NCBI GenBank assembly: GCA_963798015.1
Contig: CAWCSA010000003.1
Location: 248,001-312,000 of the forward strand
DNA: 64,000 nucleotides
From: Roseiarcus sp963798015
GTDB lineage: Bacteria > Pseudomonadota > Alphaproteobacteria > Rhizobiales > Beijerinckiaceae
Direction of reading: 5' to 3'
Positions 26,069 through 35,798 of this stretch are shown here, one piece after another; the first letter of the stretch is position 1, and each line of letters starts with the position of its first letter. A program made the translations under genes and the position numbers. The notes beneath the pieces were generated by a model. It saw only the letters and a program-made list of their open reading frames with translations, was not told where the DNA came from and made no database searches.

Positions 26069-27013
26069 TCAGCGCCCGATCTTCGCGAGCTCCGCGGCAA
26101 GTTCGGGCAACGCTGTATAGAGATCGGCGACCAGGCCGTAGTCGGCGACCTGGAAGATCGGCGCCTCCTCGTCCTTGTTGATGGCGACGATGACCTTCGA
26201 ATCCTTCATCCCCGCCAGGTGCTGGATCGCGCCCGAGATGCCGACCGCGATATAAAGGTCCGGCGCCACCACCTTGCCGGTCTGGCCGACTTGCCAGTCG
26301 TTGGGCGCGTAGCCGGCGTCGACCGCGGCGCGGGAGGCGCCCATCGCTGCGCCAAGCTTGTCGGCGATCGGCTCGATATAAGTCTTGAAATTTTCCGCGT
26401 TCTGCATCGCCCGGCCGCCCGAGATGATGATCTTGGCTGAGGTCAGTTCCGGCCGATCGGACTTGGCGAGCGCCTCGCCGACGAAGGATGACACCGCCGG
26501 ATCGGCGGCGGGCGCGACGGTCTCGATCGGCGCCGAACCGCCCTCGCCGGTCGCGGCGAAAGACGCGGTGCGCACGGTGACGACGATCTTCGGATCGGTC
26601 GATTCGACGGTCTGGATAGCGTTGCCGGCATAGATCGGCCGCTCGAAGGTCTTGGGGCCGATAACCTTGATGATGTCGGAAATCTGCATCACGTCGATGA
26701 GCGCCGCTGCGCGCGGCGCAACATTCTTGGCGCTGGCGGTCGAGGGCGCGACAATGGCGTCATAGCCAGCCGCGAGGTTGACGATCAGGGCCGCCAGAGG
26801 CTCCGCCAGCCCGTGCTCGTAAAGGGGATCGTCAGCGACCAGCACTTTCGCCACGCCTTGAAGTTTGGCGGCCGCCTTCGCAGCTCCGCCGACATTTTTA
26901 CCCGCAACGAGGACATCGACGGTCTGACCCAACTCGAGCGCCGCGGTGAGAGCCCGTGCAGTCGCGTCGTTCAATTTGCCGCCCGCGACTTCCGCCAGAA
27001 GTAGAGTCGCCAT
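26069..27013 (-). CDS. etfA: Electron transfer flavoprotein, alpha subunit
   Basis: FAD-binding subunit that collects electrons from acyl-CoA and related dehydrogenases and passes them to ETF-ubiquinone oxidoreductase. The 314 residues show the N-terminal domain (MATLLLAEVAGGKLNDATARAL) and the family C-terminal FAD-binding signature LYIAVGISGAIQHLAGMKDS, then VIVAINKDEEAPIFQVADYG, VADLYTALPEL. It starts 2 bases after the etfB stop. Confidence 0.97.
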   Translation of the reverse strand: MATLLLAEVAGGKLNDATARALTAALELGQTVDVLVAGKNVGGAAKAAAKLQGVAKVLVADDPLYEHGLAEPLAALIVNLAAGYDAIVAPSTASAKNVAPRAAALIDVMQISDIIKVIGPKTFERPIYAGNAIQTVESTDPKIVVTVRTASFAATGEGGSAPIETVAPAADPAVSSFVGEALAKSDRPELTSAKIIISGGRAMQNAENFKTYIEPIADKLGAAMGASRAAVDAGYAPNDWQVGQTGKVVAPDLYIAVGISGAIQHLAGMKDSKVIVAINKDEEAPIFQVADYGLVADLYTALPELAAELAKIGR

Positions 27014-27015
27014 TG

Positions 27016-27765
27016 TCAGATCACCCCGGCTTCGTCGTGCAGCTTGGCGACCAGCTCCGCCACCGATTTGACTTTGACTCCGGACTTGCGGCCAGGCGGC
27101 TCAACGGTCTTCAGCACCTTGAGTCGGGGCGAAACGTCGACCCCGTAGTCGGCCGGCGTCTTCTCCTCGATTGACTTCTTCTTCGCCTTCATGATGTTGG
27201 GAAGCGAGGCGTAGCGCGGCTCGTTCAGGCGCAAATCGGTGGTGACGATCGCCGGCAGCTTCAGCGACACGGTTTGCATGCCGCCGTCGACCTCGCGCGT
27301 GACTTCGACCGAGCCGTCGCCGATGACGACCTTGGAGGCGAATGTGCCCTGACCCCAGCCGGTTAGCGCCGCCAGCATCTGTCCGGTCTGGTTCGAGTCG
27401 TCGTCGATCGCCTGCTTGCCCATGATGACAAGGCCCGGCTGTTCGGCGCCGACGACCCCCTTGAGCAGCTTGGCGACCGTCAGCGGTTCGATGAGCCCGT
27501 CGCTCTTGATGAGAATTCCGCGATCGGCGCCCATGGCGAGCGCGGTGCGAATGGTCTCGCTCGCCTGCGCCGGGCCGATCGAGACGATGACCACTTCGGT
27601 CGCCTTGCCGGCTTCCTTCTGCCTCAGCGCTTCCTCGACGGCGATCTCATCGAACGGATTCATCGACATCTTGACGTTGGCGAGTTCAACTCCCGAGCCG
27701 TCGGACCTGAGCCGGATCTTGATGTTGTAGTCGACCACCCGTTTGACGGGCACGAGGATCTTCAT
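27016..27765 (-). CDS. etfB: Electron transfer flavoprotein, beta subunit
   Basis: AMP-binding subunit of ETF, partner of EtfA. The protein starts MKILVPVKRVVDYNIKIRL at ATG 27765; the frame is open 14 codons further upstream but that part is unlike the family. NPFDEIAVEEALRQKEAG, LVIMGKQAIDDDSNQTGQML (the conserved signature) and VTTDLRLNEPRYASLPNIMKAKKK are visible in order. 249 residues, normal size. First gene of the etfB-etfA-hbd operon. Confidence 0.97.
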   Translation of the reverse strand: MKILVPVKRVVDYNIKIRLRSDGSGVELANVKMSMNPFDEIAVEEALRQKEAGKATEVVIVSIGPAQASETIRTALAMGADRGILIKSDGLIEPLTVAKLLKGVVGAEQPGLVIMGKQAIDDDSNQTGQMLAALTGWGQGTFASKVVIGDGSVEVTREVDGGMQTVSLKLPAIVTTDLRLNEPRYASLPNIMKAKKKSIEEKTPADYGVDVSPRLKVLKTVEPPGRKSGVKVKSVAELVAKLHDEAGVI

Positions 27766-28136
27766 CCGCCCCAGAACTCCTGCCGAAATGGGCGCTTGCC
27801 CAAGCAATTCGAGGCCGAACCCCTAATCTCGGCTCCGGCGCGAGTCAACGCAAGCGAGGAGCCCGCTTCGGCGATGCGCCAAGGCGCAAATCCGCAAGGT
27901 TCAAATTGTGTCGGCTCGCGCGGCGGCATGCAGAAATTGCCCTAAAAAGCGTGCAGTCGGTCGCTCTAGCGAGCTCTTGGCTCACGCCGCGCGGCCTCCT
28001 CGATTGGGAATCCTTCGGCCGCCCGGCGCGCAATTGACAGAACTGAAATTCTAACGCCAAGTCGAGGAAAGAACACAAAGGAGCGACTGCCGGTCGGGAT
28101 TGGGGAAGAGGGCGCGAGTAGAGAGGATCCAAGCCA
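27766..28136. other. Intergenic region between etfB and the peptide ABC operon
   Basis: 371 bases between divergent operons. Presumably holds both promoters; a TTGACA at 28034-28039 has no convincing -10 partner at 17 bases. No RNA gene or repeat recognised. Confidence 0.5.
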
Positions 28137-29726
28137 ATGAGCGAACTGGATTATTGGAACGGGCGCCTGATCAAGGGGGCCATTTCGCGCCGCGAGTTCA
28201 TGGGCCGCGCCGCCGCGCTCGGCGCTTCCAGCCTTGCGATTTCAACCCTACTGGCGAGCGCCGATGCGATTGCCGCCGATGCGCCGAAAAATGGCGGGGT
28301 GCTGAAGCTCGGCCTCGCCGGCGGCAGCACCACCGACAGCCTCGATTTCCGCACGACCACCAATTCCGTGATGATCAACTCCAACCACGGCATTTGGAAC
28401 TGTCTCGCCGAATGGGGTGAGGACGGGAAACCCCATCCGGAACTGGCCGAGAGTTGGGAGGCGACCAACGGCGCCAAGGACTGGGTTCTGAACCTCCGTA
28501 AGAGCGTGACCTTTTCGAACGGCAAGGAATTCAATGCCGACGACGCGCTCTACTCGCTCAACCTTCACCGAGGCGACACAAAATCGGGCGGCGCCACTTC
28601 GGTCAAGGGCGTCACCGACATCAAGAAGCTGAACGACCACCAGATCCAGATTTCCCTCTCCGCTCCCGACGCCGATTTCCCTTATGGCCTGACGGACTAT
28701 CATCTCCTGATGGTTCCGGACGGTTTTAAGGATTGGGCAAAGCCGGTCGGCACAGGGGCTTTTGTGCTTGAGAATTTCGATCCGGGCGTACGGATCCGGC
28801 TCAAGAAGGCGCGGCCTTATTGGAAGGAAGGGCGCGGACATCTGGATGGTGTGGACGTCATCGTCATCAACGACGGATCGGCGCGTCTCAACGCGCTGAT
28901 CTCGGGCCAGGTCGACGCGATCAACCGGGTCGACCACAAGGCTGTCGCCCTCCTGTCTAAGACTCCAAGGATCGAAGTCGTGCGCGCGCCGGGCGGCTGG
29001 TTCTCGGTTCTCGCGATGGAGGTCGACAAGCCGCCCTTCAACAATCCCGACATCCGCATGGCGGTGATGCTCGCCGCCGATCGCGAGCAGATGCTCAAGG
29101 CCTTGTTCAGCGGCTACGGCACAGCCGGCAACGATCATCCGATTCCGCCGACCGACCCTTACTTCAATAAGGAGCTGCCGCAGCGCAAGTACGATCCAGA
29201 AAAAGCGGCCTTCCATTTCAAGAAGGCGGGCGTCGCGGATCCCAAGATCATCCTGCAGGCGTCCGACGCCGCATTCAACGGCGCGGTCGATCAGGCAACG
29301 CTCTTGCAGGCGAGCGCGTCGAAAGCCGGAATCAAGATCGATGTGAAGAAGGAGCCGGCTGACGGCTACTTCGACAACGTCTGGCTCAAAGCGCCCTTCG
29401 TCAGCAGCTACTGGGGCGGACGACCGGCGGCGACGCAGATGCTCGCCGTCGCCTTCCAGGCGAGCGCCCCGTGGAACGAGACGCACTGGAACGACCCACA
29501 ATTCGAGAAGCTGCTCGCCGATGCGCGGGCTGAAACCGACGAGGCCAAGCGCAAGCCCTACATCTGGGAGATGCAGGCTATTCTCAATGAGCGCGGCGGC
29601 GCGCTCATTCCCGTGTTCCGCGACTGGCTCGACGCGCATAACCAAAAGGTCGGCGGCCATACGCCCCATGGCGGCTATGACATGAACAACGGCTGGATCA
29701 TGGAGGACGCCTGGCTGAAGTCGTGA
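28137..29726 (+). CDS. ABC transporter substrate-binding protein, peptide/opine type (family 5)
   Basis: Periplasmic solute receptor for a Dpp/Opp-type importer, 529 residues. The export leader is of twin-arginine form: RREFMGRAAALGASSLAIST, with cleavage around ADAIAAD. Family 5 features follow: WNCLAEWGEDGKPHPELAESWEATNGAK, then VTFSNGKEFNADDALYSL and GTGAFVLENFDPGVRIRLKK. It is first in a complete four-gene operon (receptor, two permeases, fused ATPase). Substrate unknown: dipeptides, opines, glycosides and other small solutes are all carried by relatives. Confidence 0.92.
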   Translation: MSELDYWNGRLIKGAISRREFMGRAAALGASSLAISTLLASADAIAADAPKNGGVLKLGLAGGSTTDSLDFRTTTNSVMINSNHGIWNCLAEWGEDGKPHPELAESWEATNGAKDWVLNLRKSVTFSNGKEFNADDALYSLNLHRGDTKSGGATSVKGVTDIKKLNDHQIQISLSAPDADFPYGLTDYHLLMVPDGFKDWAKPVGTGAFVLENFDPGVRIRLKKARPYWKEGRGHLDGVDVIVINDGSARLNALISGQVDAINRVDHKAVALLSKTPRIEVVRAPGGWFSVLAMEVDKPPFNNPDIRMAVMLAADREQMLKALFSGYGTAGNDHPIPPTDPYFNKELPQRKYDPEKAAFHFKKAGVADPKIILQASDAAFNGAVDQATLLQASASKAGIKIDVKKEPADGYFDNVWLKAPFVSSYWGGRPAATQMLAVAFQASAPWNETHWNDPQFEKLLADARAETDEAKRKPYIWEMQAILNERGGALIPVFRDWLDAHNQKVGGHTPHGGYDMNNGWIMEDAWLKS

Positions 29727-29822
29727 TCGGTGGCGCAATGAGGAACAGCGCGGGGGACGGCGTAATTTCCCGCGCCACGCCCTTGCGGTCGTAGTCCGGA
29801 CCGAGGTGGAGAAAGGGCGCCC

Positions 29823-30770
29823 ATGTTGAAGCTCGTCCTCAACCGTTTCGGCCTCGAACTCATCACCTTGTTCGCCGCGTCGGTGCTGATCTTCATCGGG
29901 ACGGAGATCCTGCCCGGCGACCTCGCCTCCGCCATCCTGCAGAACACCGCCACTCCCGAGACGCTCGCCAAGATGCGGCTCGATCTCGGGCTCGACCAGC
30001 CAGCTTATCTTCGGTTCTTCCAGTGGCTGTTTGCCGCGCTGCACGGCGATTTCGGCAAGTCGCTCGCCAATGGGCGCGACGTGTTGCAGGAGATCGCGCC
30101 GCGCTTCGCCAACACCATGTTCCTGGCGGCTTACGCCGCCATTGTTGCGGTTCCGTTGGCGATCGGCCTTGGACTGCTGGCGGCAATCTGGCAGGGCGGA
30201 ATCTTCGACCGGCTTGTGAACGTCGTGACGCTGATGACGATCTCCGTGCCGGAATATTTTCTGGCTTACCTCCTCATCAAATACGTCGCGGTCGAGCTCG
30301 GCTGGTTCCCCTCTTTGGCGAGCGTCTCGTCCGACACGCCGTTCCTCGAGCGGCTTTACGACACCTTCCTGCCAATGCTGACTCTGGTTCTAGTGATCGT
30401 CGCGCACATGATGCGAATGACGCGAGCCTCGGTGCTCTCAGTCATGGCGAGCCCTTATATCGAGATGGCGATTCTCAAGGGATTGAGGAAATCGCGCATC
30501 GTCGTTCGACACGCACTGCCGAACGCGCTGGCCCCGATCATTTCGGTCGTCGCCCTGAACCTGGCTTACCTTATCGTCGGCGTCGTCGTGGTTGAGACTG
30601 TTTTCGTCTATCCTGGCCTTGGCCAATTGATGGTCGACGAAGTGTCCAAGCATGACGTGCCTGTCGTCCAAGCCTGCGGGCTTATCTTCGCCGCGACCTT
30701 CATTCTGCTCAACATGATCGCCGACATCCTCGCCATTCTTTCCAATCCCCGGCTTCGCCAGCCGCGCTGA
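29823..30770 (+). CDS. ABC transporter permease, DppB type
   Basis: Inner-membrane permease, 315 residues, about six helices. It opens with the DppB-type LVLNRFGLELITLFAASVLIFIGTEILPGD (segment within TM1), followed by RLDLGLDQPAYLRFFQWL, and contains the EAA-loop coupling region ASPYIEMAILKGLRKSRIVVRHALPNAL and the terminal helix with VETVFVYPGLGQLMVDEV. Pairs with the DppC-type gene 22 bases downstream. Confidence 0.92.
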   Translation: MLKLVLNRFGLELITLFAASVLIFIGTEILPGDLASAILQNTATPETLAKMRLDLGLDQPAYLRFFQWLFAALHGDFGKSLANGRDVLQEIAPRFANTMFLAAYAAIVAVPLAIGLGLLAAIWQGGIFDRLVNVVTLMTISVPEYFLAYLLIKYVAVELGWFPSLASVSSDTPFLERLYDTFLPMLTLVLVIVAHMMRMTRASVLSVMASPYIEMAILKGLRKSRIVVRHALPNALAPIISVVALNLAYLIVGVVVVETVFVYPGLGQLMVDEVSKHDVPVVQACGLIFAATFILLNMIADILAILSNPRLRQPR

Positions 30771-30792
30771 TCGCGACAAGAGAAAGGTCGTT

Positions 30793-31620
30793 ATGCGCAT
30801 CCGCGGCTATAAAGTGAGCGTCATCGCGCAGATCGGCATCGTCATTGTCGTCGTGAACCTGCTCGTCGCTTTGCTGGCGCCGCTGATTGCGCCCTTTGAC
30901 CAGGCGACGCCGCTCGGCGATGCCTGGGCGGACCCCGACGCGCAGCATTGGCTCGGTCTCGACAATCTTGGACGCGATATTGTCAGCCGTCTGATCTATG
31001 GCGCACGCATGTCGATCGGACTTGCGCTGATCATCACCGCCCTTTCATTCCTCCTTGGCGTTATCACCGGGTTTGCCGCAGCGGTTGCGGGCGGATGGAT
31101 CGATCAGGCGCTATCACGCCTCGTCGACCTTTTGTTGTCCATGCCGACGCTCATCTTCGCCTTCGTCATCCTCTCGGTGCTCGGCACCGCGCTGCCTGTG
31201 CTTATCATCACGATCGCCATCCTCAATTCAACCAAAGTGTTTCGACTGGCGAGGTCGGTGGCCGTGAATATCGTCAGCCTGGAGTTCGTCGAGGCGGCTC
31301 GTCTGCGCGGCGAAGGGTGGTGGTGGATCGTCACGCGCGAGGTTCTGCCCAATGCGATCCCGCCGCTGACGGCCGAGTTCGGCTTGCGGTTTTGTTTTAC
31401 ATTTCTCTTCATCGCGGCGCTAAGCTTTCTGGGGCTCGGCGTGCAACCGCCCGATGCCGACTGGGGCAGCATGGTGAAGGACTACCGCGACATGATCAAT
31501 TTCGGGTCGGCGGCGCCGCTCTATCCTGCGGCCGCCATCGCGACTTTGACCATCGGCGTCAATTTCATCGTCGATTGGATGCTCTCAATTCATTCCAGAG
31601 GCCAGGGGGAAGGCGCATGA
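30793..31620 (+). CDS. ABC transporter permease, DppC type
   Basis: Second permease of the peptide-type importer, 275 residues. Features are an N-terminal helix (IGIVIVVVNLLVALLAPLIA), PDAQHWLGLDNLGRDIVSRLIYGARMS typical of DppC/OppC, the EAA-loop EFVEAARLRGEGWWWIVTREVLPNAI and the C-terminal ALSFLGLGVQPPDADWGSMV. Its stop overlaps the start of the ATPase gene (ATGA), implying coupling. Confidence 0.93.
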   Translation: MRIRGYKVSVIAQIGIVIVVVNLLVALLAPLIAPFDQATPLGDAWADPDAQHWLGLDNLGRDIVSRLIYGARMSIGLALIITALSFLLGVITGFAAAVAGGWIDQALSRLVDLLLSMPTLIFAFVILSVLGTALPVLIITIAILNSTKVFRLARSVAVNIVSLEFVEAARLRGEGWWWIVTREVLPNAIPPLTAEFGLRFCFTFLFIAALSFLGLGVQPPDADWGSMVKDYRDMINFGSAAPLYPAAAIATLTIGVNFIVDWMLSIHSRGQGEGA

Positions 31621-33305
31621 GCGAGCAGACTCGGGACGCCTACCTGACAAGAGATGATCCCATCGTACTTGATATTCGCGGCATGCGCGTCGCGGTGCGC
31701 ACAGACGCTGGCGACGGGCCGGTGCTCGTCGATGACGTGTCGCTGCAATTGCGGCGCGGGGAGGTGATCGGTCTCATCGGCGAATCCGGCGCCGGCAAGT
31801 CGACCATCGGCCTCGCCTCGATGGGCTACACCCGCCGCGACTGCCATATCGTCGGCGGCAACATCATTTTTGGCGATACGGACATCCGCGCCATCAGCCC
31901 GAATGAGCGCCGTGAGCTGCGCGGTCCGAAGATCGCCTACATCGCCCAGAGCGCGGCGGCGTCGTTCAACCCCGCGCATACGCTGATGGAACAGGTCTGC
32001 GAAGCGGCGGTGCGGCACAGCGTATTGTCGCCGGCGCAAGCGCGCGCGGAGGCGGTCAGCCTGTTCAAGCAGCTCGATCTGCCGAGCCCGGAGACGATCG
32101 GGTCGCGCTATCCCCATCAGGTTTCCGGCGGACAGCTCCAGCGCGTTATGGCGGCGATGGCGATGGTCGCCAAGCCCGACATTCTCATCTTCGATGAGCC
32201 GACCACTGCGCTCGACGTGACGACCCAGGTCGAATGCCTCGCCGCCTTCCGGAAGCTCATTCGCGAGCATGGCACAGCGGCGCTCTACATCACCCACGAC
32301 CTCGCTGTCGTCGCCCAGATCGCCGATCGCATCATGGTGCTGAGACGCGGCAAAATGGTCGAATTCGGCAACTCGAAGCAAATCCTGCTTGAGCCGAAAG
32401 AGGAATATACGCGCCGCCTGGTGAGTGAACGCGTCGCGGGCCGCCCCTTCGTCGACGGCGTCGTCGCCCCGCCAGTCCCGATCCTCGCCATCGACCACGT
32501 CAGCGCCGACTATCCGGGTAAGCCCAAGGTCATCGACGACGTCAGCCTCGAGGTGCGCAAAGGCGATACATTGGCCGTGGTCGGCGAGTCCGGCTCGGGC
32601 AAATCGACTTTGGCCCGCGTCGTCACCGGCCTCCTGCCGCGGGTCGCCGGCGACGTCCGCTTCAACGGCGCTAGTCTCTCGCCGCGCCTGAAGGACCGCA
32701 CCAAGGACCAATTGCGCCGGGTGCAGATGATCTACCAGATGCCCGACGTTGCGCTCAATCCACAGCACACCTTGCTCGAGACGATCGGCAGGCCGGTGGC
32801 GTTCTATTTCAATCGATCGCGACGGGAAGTGCGCGCGCGCACGGCGGAACTGTTGAGCCAGATGGATCTGCCGGAATCTTTCATCACCCGTAAGACCAGC
32901 GAATTATCCGGGGGGCAGAAGCAGCGCGTGTCGATCGCCCGGGCGCTCGCGGCCGAACCTGATCTGATCATCTGCGACGAGGTGACTTCCGCGCTCGATC
33001 AGCTGGTGGGCGAAGAGATTCTGCGTTTGCTGAAGAAACTGCAAGACGATCTGGGCGTCGCCTATCTGTTCATTACTCATGATCTTGGAACAGTGAAACA
33101 AATCGCCAACAAAGTCGCGGTGATGCTGAAGGGCAAGATCGTGGCCAGCGGCGATACGGCCACGGTGTTCTCGCCGCCCTATCATCCCTATACCGAATTG
33201 CTTCTGTCCTCGGTGCCCGAGATGCGTCCGGACTGGCTCGACGAGGTTTTAGCGGCGCGTGCGACTGGAGCTGCGAGGACTTCGGCGCTCCTCCGAGCGC
33301 CGTGA
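31617..33305 (+). CDS. ABC transporter ATP-binding protein, fused DppD-DppF type
   Basis: 562 residues holding two complete nucleotide-binding domains that normally come as two proteins. Half 1: Walker A GESGAGKST (about residue 58), signature VSGGQLQRV, Walker B ILIFDEPTTALDV, switch His in YITHDLAVV. Half 2: Walker A GESGSGKST (about residue 323), signature LSGGQKQRVSIARAL, Walker B LIICDEVTSALD (Val in place of the usual Pro), FITHDLGTV. Energises the importer encoded just upstream. Fused forms are common in Rhizobiales. Confidence 0.94.
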   Translation: MSEQTRDAYLTRDDPIVLDIRGMRVAVRTDAGDGPVLVDDVSLQLRRGEVIGLIGESGAGKSTIGLASMGYTRRDCHIVGGNIIFGDTDIRAISPNERRELRGPKIAYIAQSAAASFNPAHTLMEQVCEAAVRHSVLSPAQARAEAVSLFKQLDLPSPETIGSRYPHQVSGGQLQRVMAAMAMVAKPDILIFDEPTTALDVTTQVECLAAFRKLIREHGTAALYITHDLAVVAQIADRIMVLRRGKMVEFGNSKQILLEPKEEYTRRLVSERVAGRPFVDGVVAPPVPILAIDHVSADYPGKPKVIDDVSLEVRKGDTLAVVGESGSGKSTLARVVTGLLPRVAGDVRFNGASLSPRLKDRTKDQLRRVQMIYQMPDVALNPQHTLLETIGRPVAFYFNRSRREVRARTAELLSQMDLPESFITRKTSELSGGQKQRVSIARALAAEPDLIICDEVTSALDQLVGEEILRLLKKLQDDLGVAYLFITHDLGTVKQIANKVAVMLKGKIVASGDTATVFSPPYHPYTELLLSSVPEMRPDWLDEVLAARATGAARTSALLRAP

Positions 33306-33488
33306 ACCGGCTCCACAAAAGAGACCGCCAGTCCGGCCTTGCCGCGCCCGCATTTCGTTTCTATACCGCGCCAAGCTAATAGAGGAAACGGGTAGGAAAC
33401 GCATTCCGGGGAGCGGCTTTCCTCCGGCGTGATCATTGCATAACTCAAGCGGCCGACCCCTCGGCCGGCGACGAACAGGACGTTGTTG

Positions 33489-35753
33489 ATGCGCGCGCCG
33501 GGCGGACCGCGTCTGTTGTTGCGGCGGCTCCGCGAAGTGATGGCGGAGCCTGTCACTGCACAAGCGCGCCTTGACCGGATCGTCGTCCTCATCGCCTCCA
33601 ACATGGTGGCCGAGGTGTGCTCCCTCTACGTCGTGCGCGCTGACGCAGCGATGGAGCTGTTCGCCACCGAGGGCCTTAACCGCGAAGCGGTCCATCTGAC
33701 CACCATGCGGCCGGGCGAGGGGCTTGTCGGCCTGATCGTCTCCAGCGCCGAGCCGCTAGCGCTGTCTGATGCCCAGCATCACCCCGCCTTTTCCTACAGA
33801 CCCGAGACGGGTGAAGAAATCTACCAGTCGTTCCTCGGCGTGCCGGTTTTGCGCGGCGGCGCCACGATCGGAGTGCTGGTCGTGCAAAATCGCGCGCGGC
33901 GCGCCTATTCGGAGGAAGAGCTCGAGGCGCTGCAGACAACCGCCATGCTGCTGGCCGAGATGATCGCGTCGGGAGAACTGCAGGGGATAGCCGCCCAGGG
34001 CGCGCCGATCGCCGTCCGCCGGCAAATGTCGCTCAAGGGCGTCGGCATCGCGGATGGGCTCGGGCTCGGGCATGTGGTGATGCACCAGCCGCGCGTGACG
34101 GTGTCGACGATCGTCGCCGACGATGTGGAATCGGAGCTCGTTCGGCTCGAGACGGCGATCATTGCCATGCGCGCCTCGGTCGACGATCTCATCGACCGCA
34201 GCGACGACGGGGTCGGGGGCGAACACCGCGACGTGCTGGAGGCCTTCCGCATGATCGCGCATGATCGCGGCTGGCTACGCCGGCTGCGTGAGGCGGTGAG
34301 TTCCGGCCTGACCGCTGAGGCTGCGGTCGAGCGCGTCCACAATGACGCCCGCGCCAAGCTGCAGCGCCAGACTGACCCGTATCTGCGCGATCGTCTCCAC
34401 GACCTGACCGACATCGCCAATCGCCTCTTGCATCAACTCGCCGGCCAGAGCCTGGTTCTGCTGCCGGACGAGCTGCCGGAAAACGCCATCCTTGTCGCGC
34501 GCTCGATGAGCCCTGCGGCGCTGCTCGACTATGACCGCGCCCGGCTGCGTGGTCTGGTGCTGGAGGAGGCCGGCGCGTCGAGCCACATCGCCATCGTCGC
34601 CCGCGCGCTCGGCGTTCCCGCCGTGAGCGATATCGCGAATATTTCCGAAATCGTCGAGCACGGCGATGCGATCATCGTCGACGGCGACGCCGGCGAGATC
34701 CATCTGCGCCCGCCCGCGGACGTCGAGGCGGCTTATGCCGAAAAGGCGCGCATGCGGGCCCGGCGCCAGGCGCAGTATCGCGCCCTGCGCGAGACGCCGA
34801 CAGCCACTGTCGATGGCGTGCCGATCGGCCTGCACATGAACGCAGGGCTCCTCGTCGATATGCCGCATTTGGCGGAAACCGGGGCGCAGTCGATCGGCCT
34901 CTTCCGCACCGAATTGCAGTTCATGCTCGCCGCGCGCTTTCCGAGGCCCGGCGCTCAGCAGCAGCTCTACCGCGCCATCCTGGACGCCGCGGGGGACCGT
35001 GAAGTCACCTTCCGCACGCTCGACATCGGTGGCGACAAGCTTCTGCCCTACATGAAGGGGTTCGAGGAGGAGAATCCCGCGCTCGGCTGGCGCGCGCTTC
35101 GCATCGGGCTCGACCGTCCGGCGCTGCTGAGGATGCAGTTTCGCGCTTTCATCCGCGCCGCGGCGGGGCGCGGCCTCAAGATCATGGCGCCCATGGTTTC
35201 GACCGTTGATGAATACAGAGTCGCGCGATCGATGTTCGATCATGAACTCAACTGGAGCTTGAGCCGCGGCCATGAGCCGCCGCGGACCGCCAGTCTCGGG
35301 GTGATGGTCGAAGTGCCGTCGCTCCTATGGCAGATCGACGAGATCGCCGCCGCCGCGGACTTTTTATCGGTCGGCTCGAACGATCTCATGCAATATCTCT
35401 ACGCGGCCGACCGTGACAACCGGCGGGTCGCCAATCGCTTCGATCCGTTGAGCGTCGGTTTCTTGCGCGCTTTGCGCTCGATCGCGCAGGCGGGCAAGCG
35501 ATACGGGAAGCCCGTGACCTTATGCGGGGAGATGGGCGGACAGACCCTCGAAGCGATGGCGCTGATGGCGATCGGCTACCGCGAATTGTCGATGACCCCG
35601 ACTTCGATCGGGCCGGTCAAGGCGATGACGTTGTCACTCAACGTCGGCGAGGCGGAGCGCGAGGTCGAGGCGATGCTGGTTAAAGGGCGCGAGGACGCCT
35701 CCTTGCGAACCTCGATCCAGCGGCTGGCGGAACGCCTCGAGGTGCGCCTCTAG
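33489..35753 (+). CDS. ptsP: Nitrogen-PTS phosphoenolpyruvate-protein phosphotransferase (GAF-EI)
   Basis: Enzyme I of the nitrogen phosphotransferase system: takes phosphate from PEP and passes it to NPr, tuning nitrogen and potassium metabolism. The 754-residue protein has an N-terminal GAF domain (RLDRIVVLIASNMVAEVCSLY, GEGLVGLIVSSAEPLAL), then the EI domain with the phosphorylated histidine loop GLVLEEAGASSHIAIVARALG, and the PEP-binding barrel (LFRTELQFML, FRTLDIGGDKLLPYM, LGVMVEVPS, VGSNDLMQYLYAADR, VTLCGEMGG). ATG 33489 is chosen over TTG 33483. It precedes prfA by 45 bases, the arrangement seen in many Rhizobiales. Confidence 0.95.
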   Translation: MRAPGGPRLLLRRLREVMAEPVTAQARLDRIVVLIASNMVAEVCSLYVVRADAAMELFATEGLNREAVHLTTMRPGEGLVGLIVSSAEPLALSDAQHHPAFSYRPETGEEIYQSFLGVPVLRGGATIGVLVVQNRARRAYSEEELEALQTTAMLLAEMIASGELQGIAAQGAPIAVRRQMSLKGVGIADGLGLGHVVMHQPRVTVSTIVADDVESELVRLETAIIAMRASVDDLIDRSDDGVGGEHRDVLEAFRMIAHDRGWLRRLREAVSSGLTAEAAVERVHNDARAKLQRQTDPYLRDRLHDLTDIANRLLHQLAGQSLVLLPDELPENAILVARSMSPAALLDYDRARLRGLVLEEAGASSHIAIVARALGVPAVSDIANISEIVEHGDAIIVDGDAGEIHLRPPADVEAAYAEKARMRARRQAQYRALRETPTATVDGVPIGLHMNAGLLVDMPHLAETGAQSIGLFRTELQFMLAARFPRPGAQQQLYRAILDAAGDREVTFRTLDIGGDKLLPYMKGFEEENPALGWRALRIGLDRPALLRMQFRAFIRAAAGRGLKIMAPMVSTVDEYRVARSMFDHELNWSLSRGHEPPRTASLGVMVEVPSLLWQIDEIAAAADFLSVGSNDLMQYLYAADRDNRRVANRFDPLSVGFLRALRSIAQAGKRYGKPVTLCGEMGGQTLEAMALMAIGYRELSMTPTSIGPVKAMTLSLNVGEAEREVEAMLVKGREDASLRTSIQRLAERLEVRL

Positions 35754-35798
35754 CGAGCGTGCTTTAACCCCGCCGCTTCCGCTTCTCGAGCTCACACA

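Noticed and set aside
27766..28136. TTGACA at 28034 as a promoter
   Set aside because: No acceptable -10 hexamer at 16-18 bases; left as background.
28248..30044. 598-codon minus-strand open frame
   Set aside because: Shadow of the peptide-binding protein gene; composition bias only.
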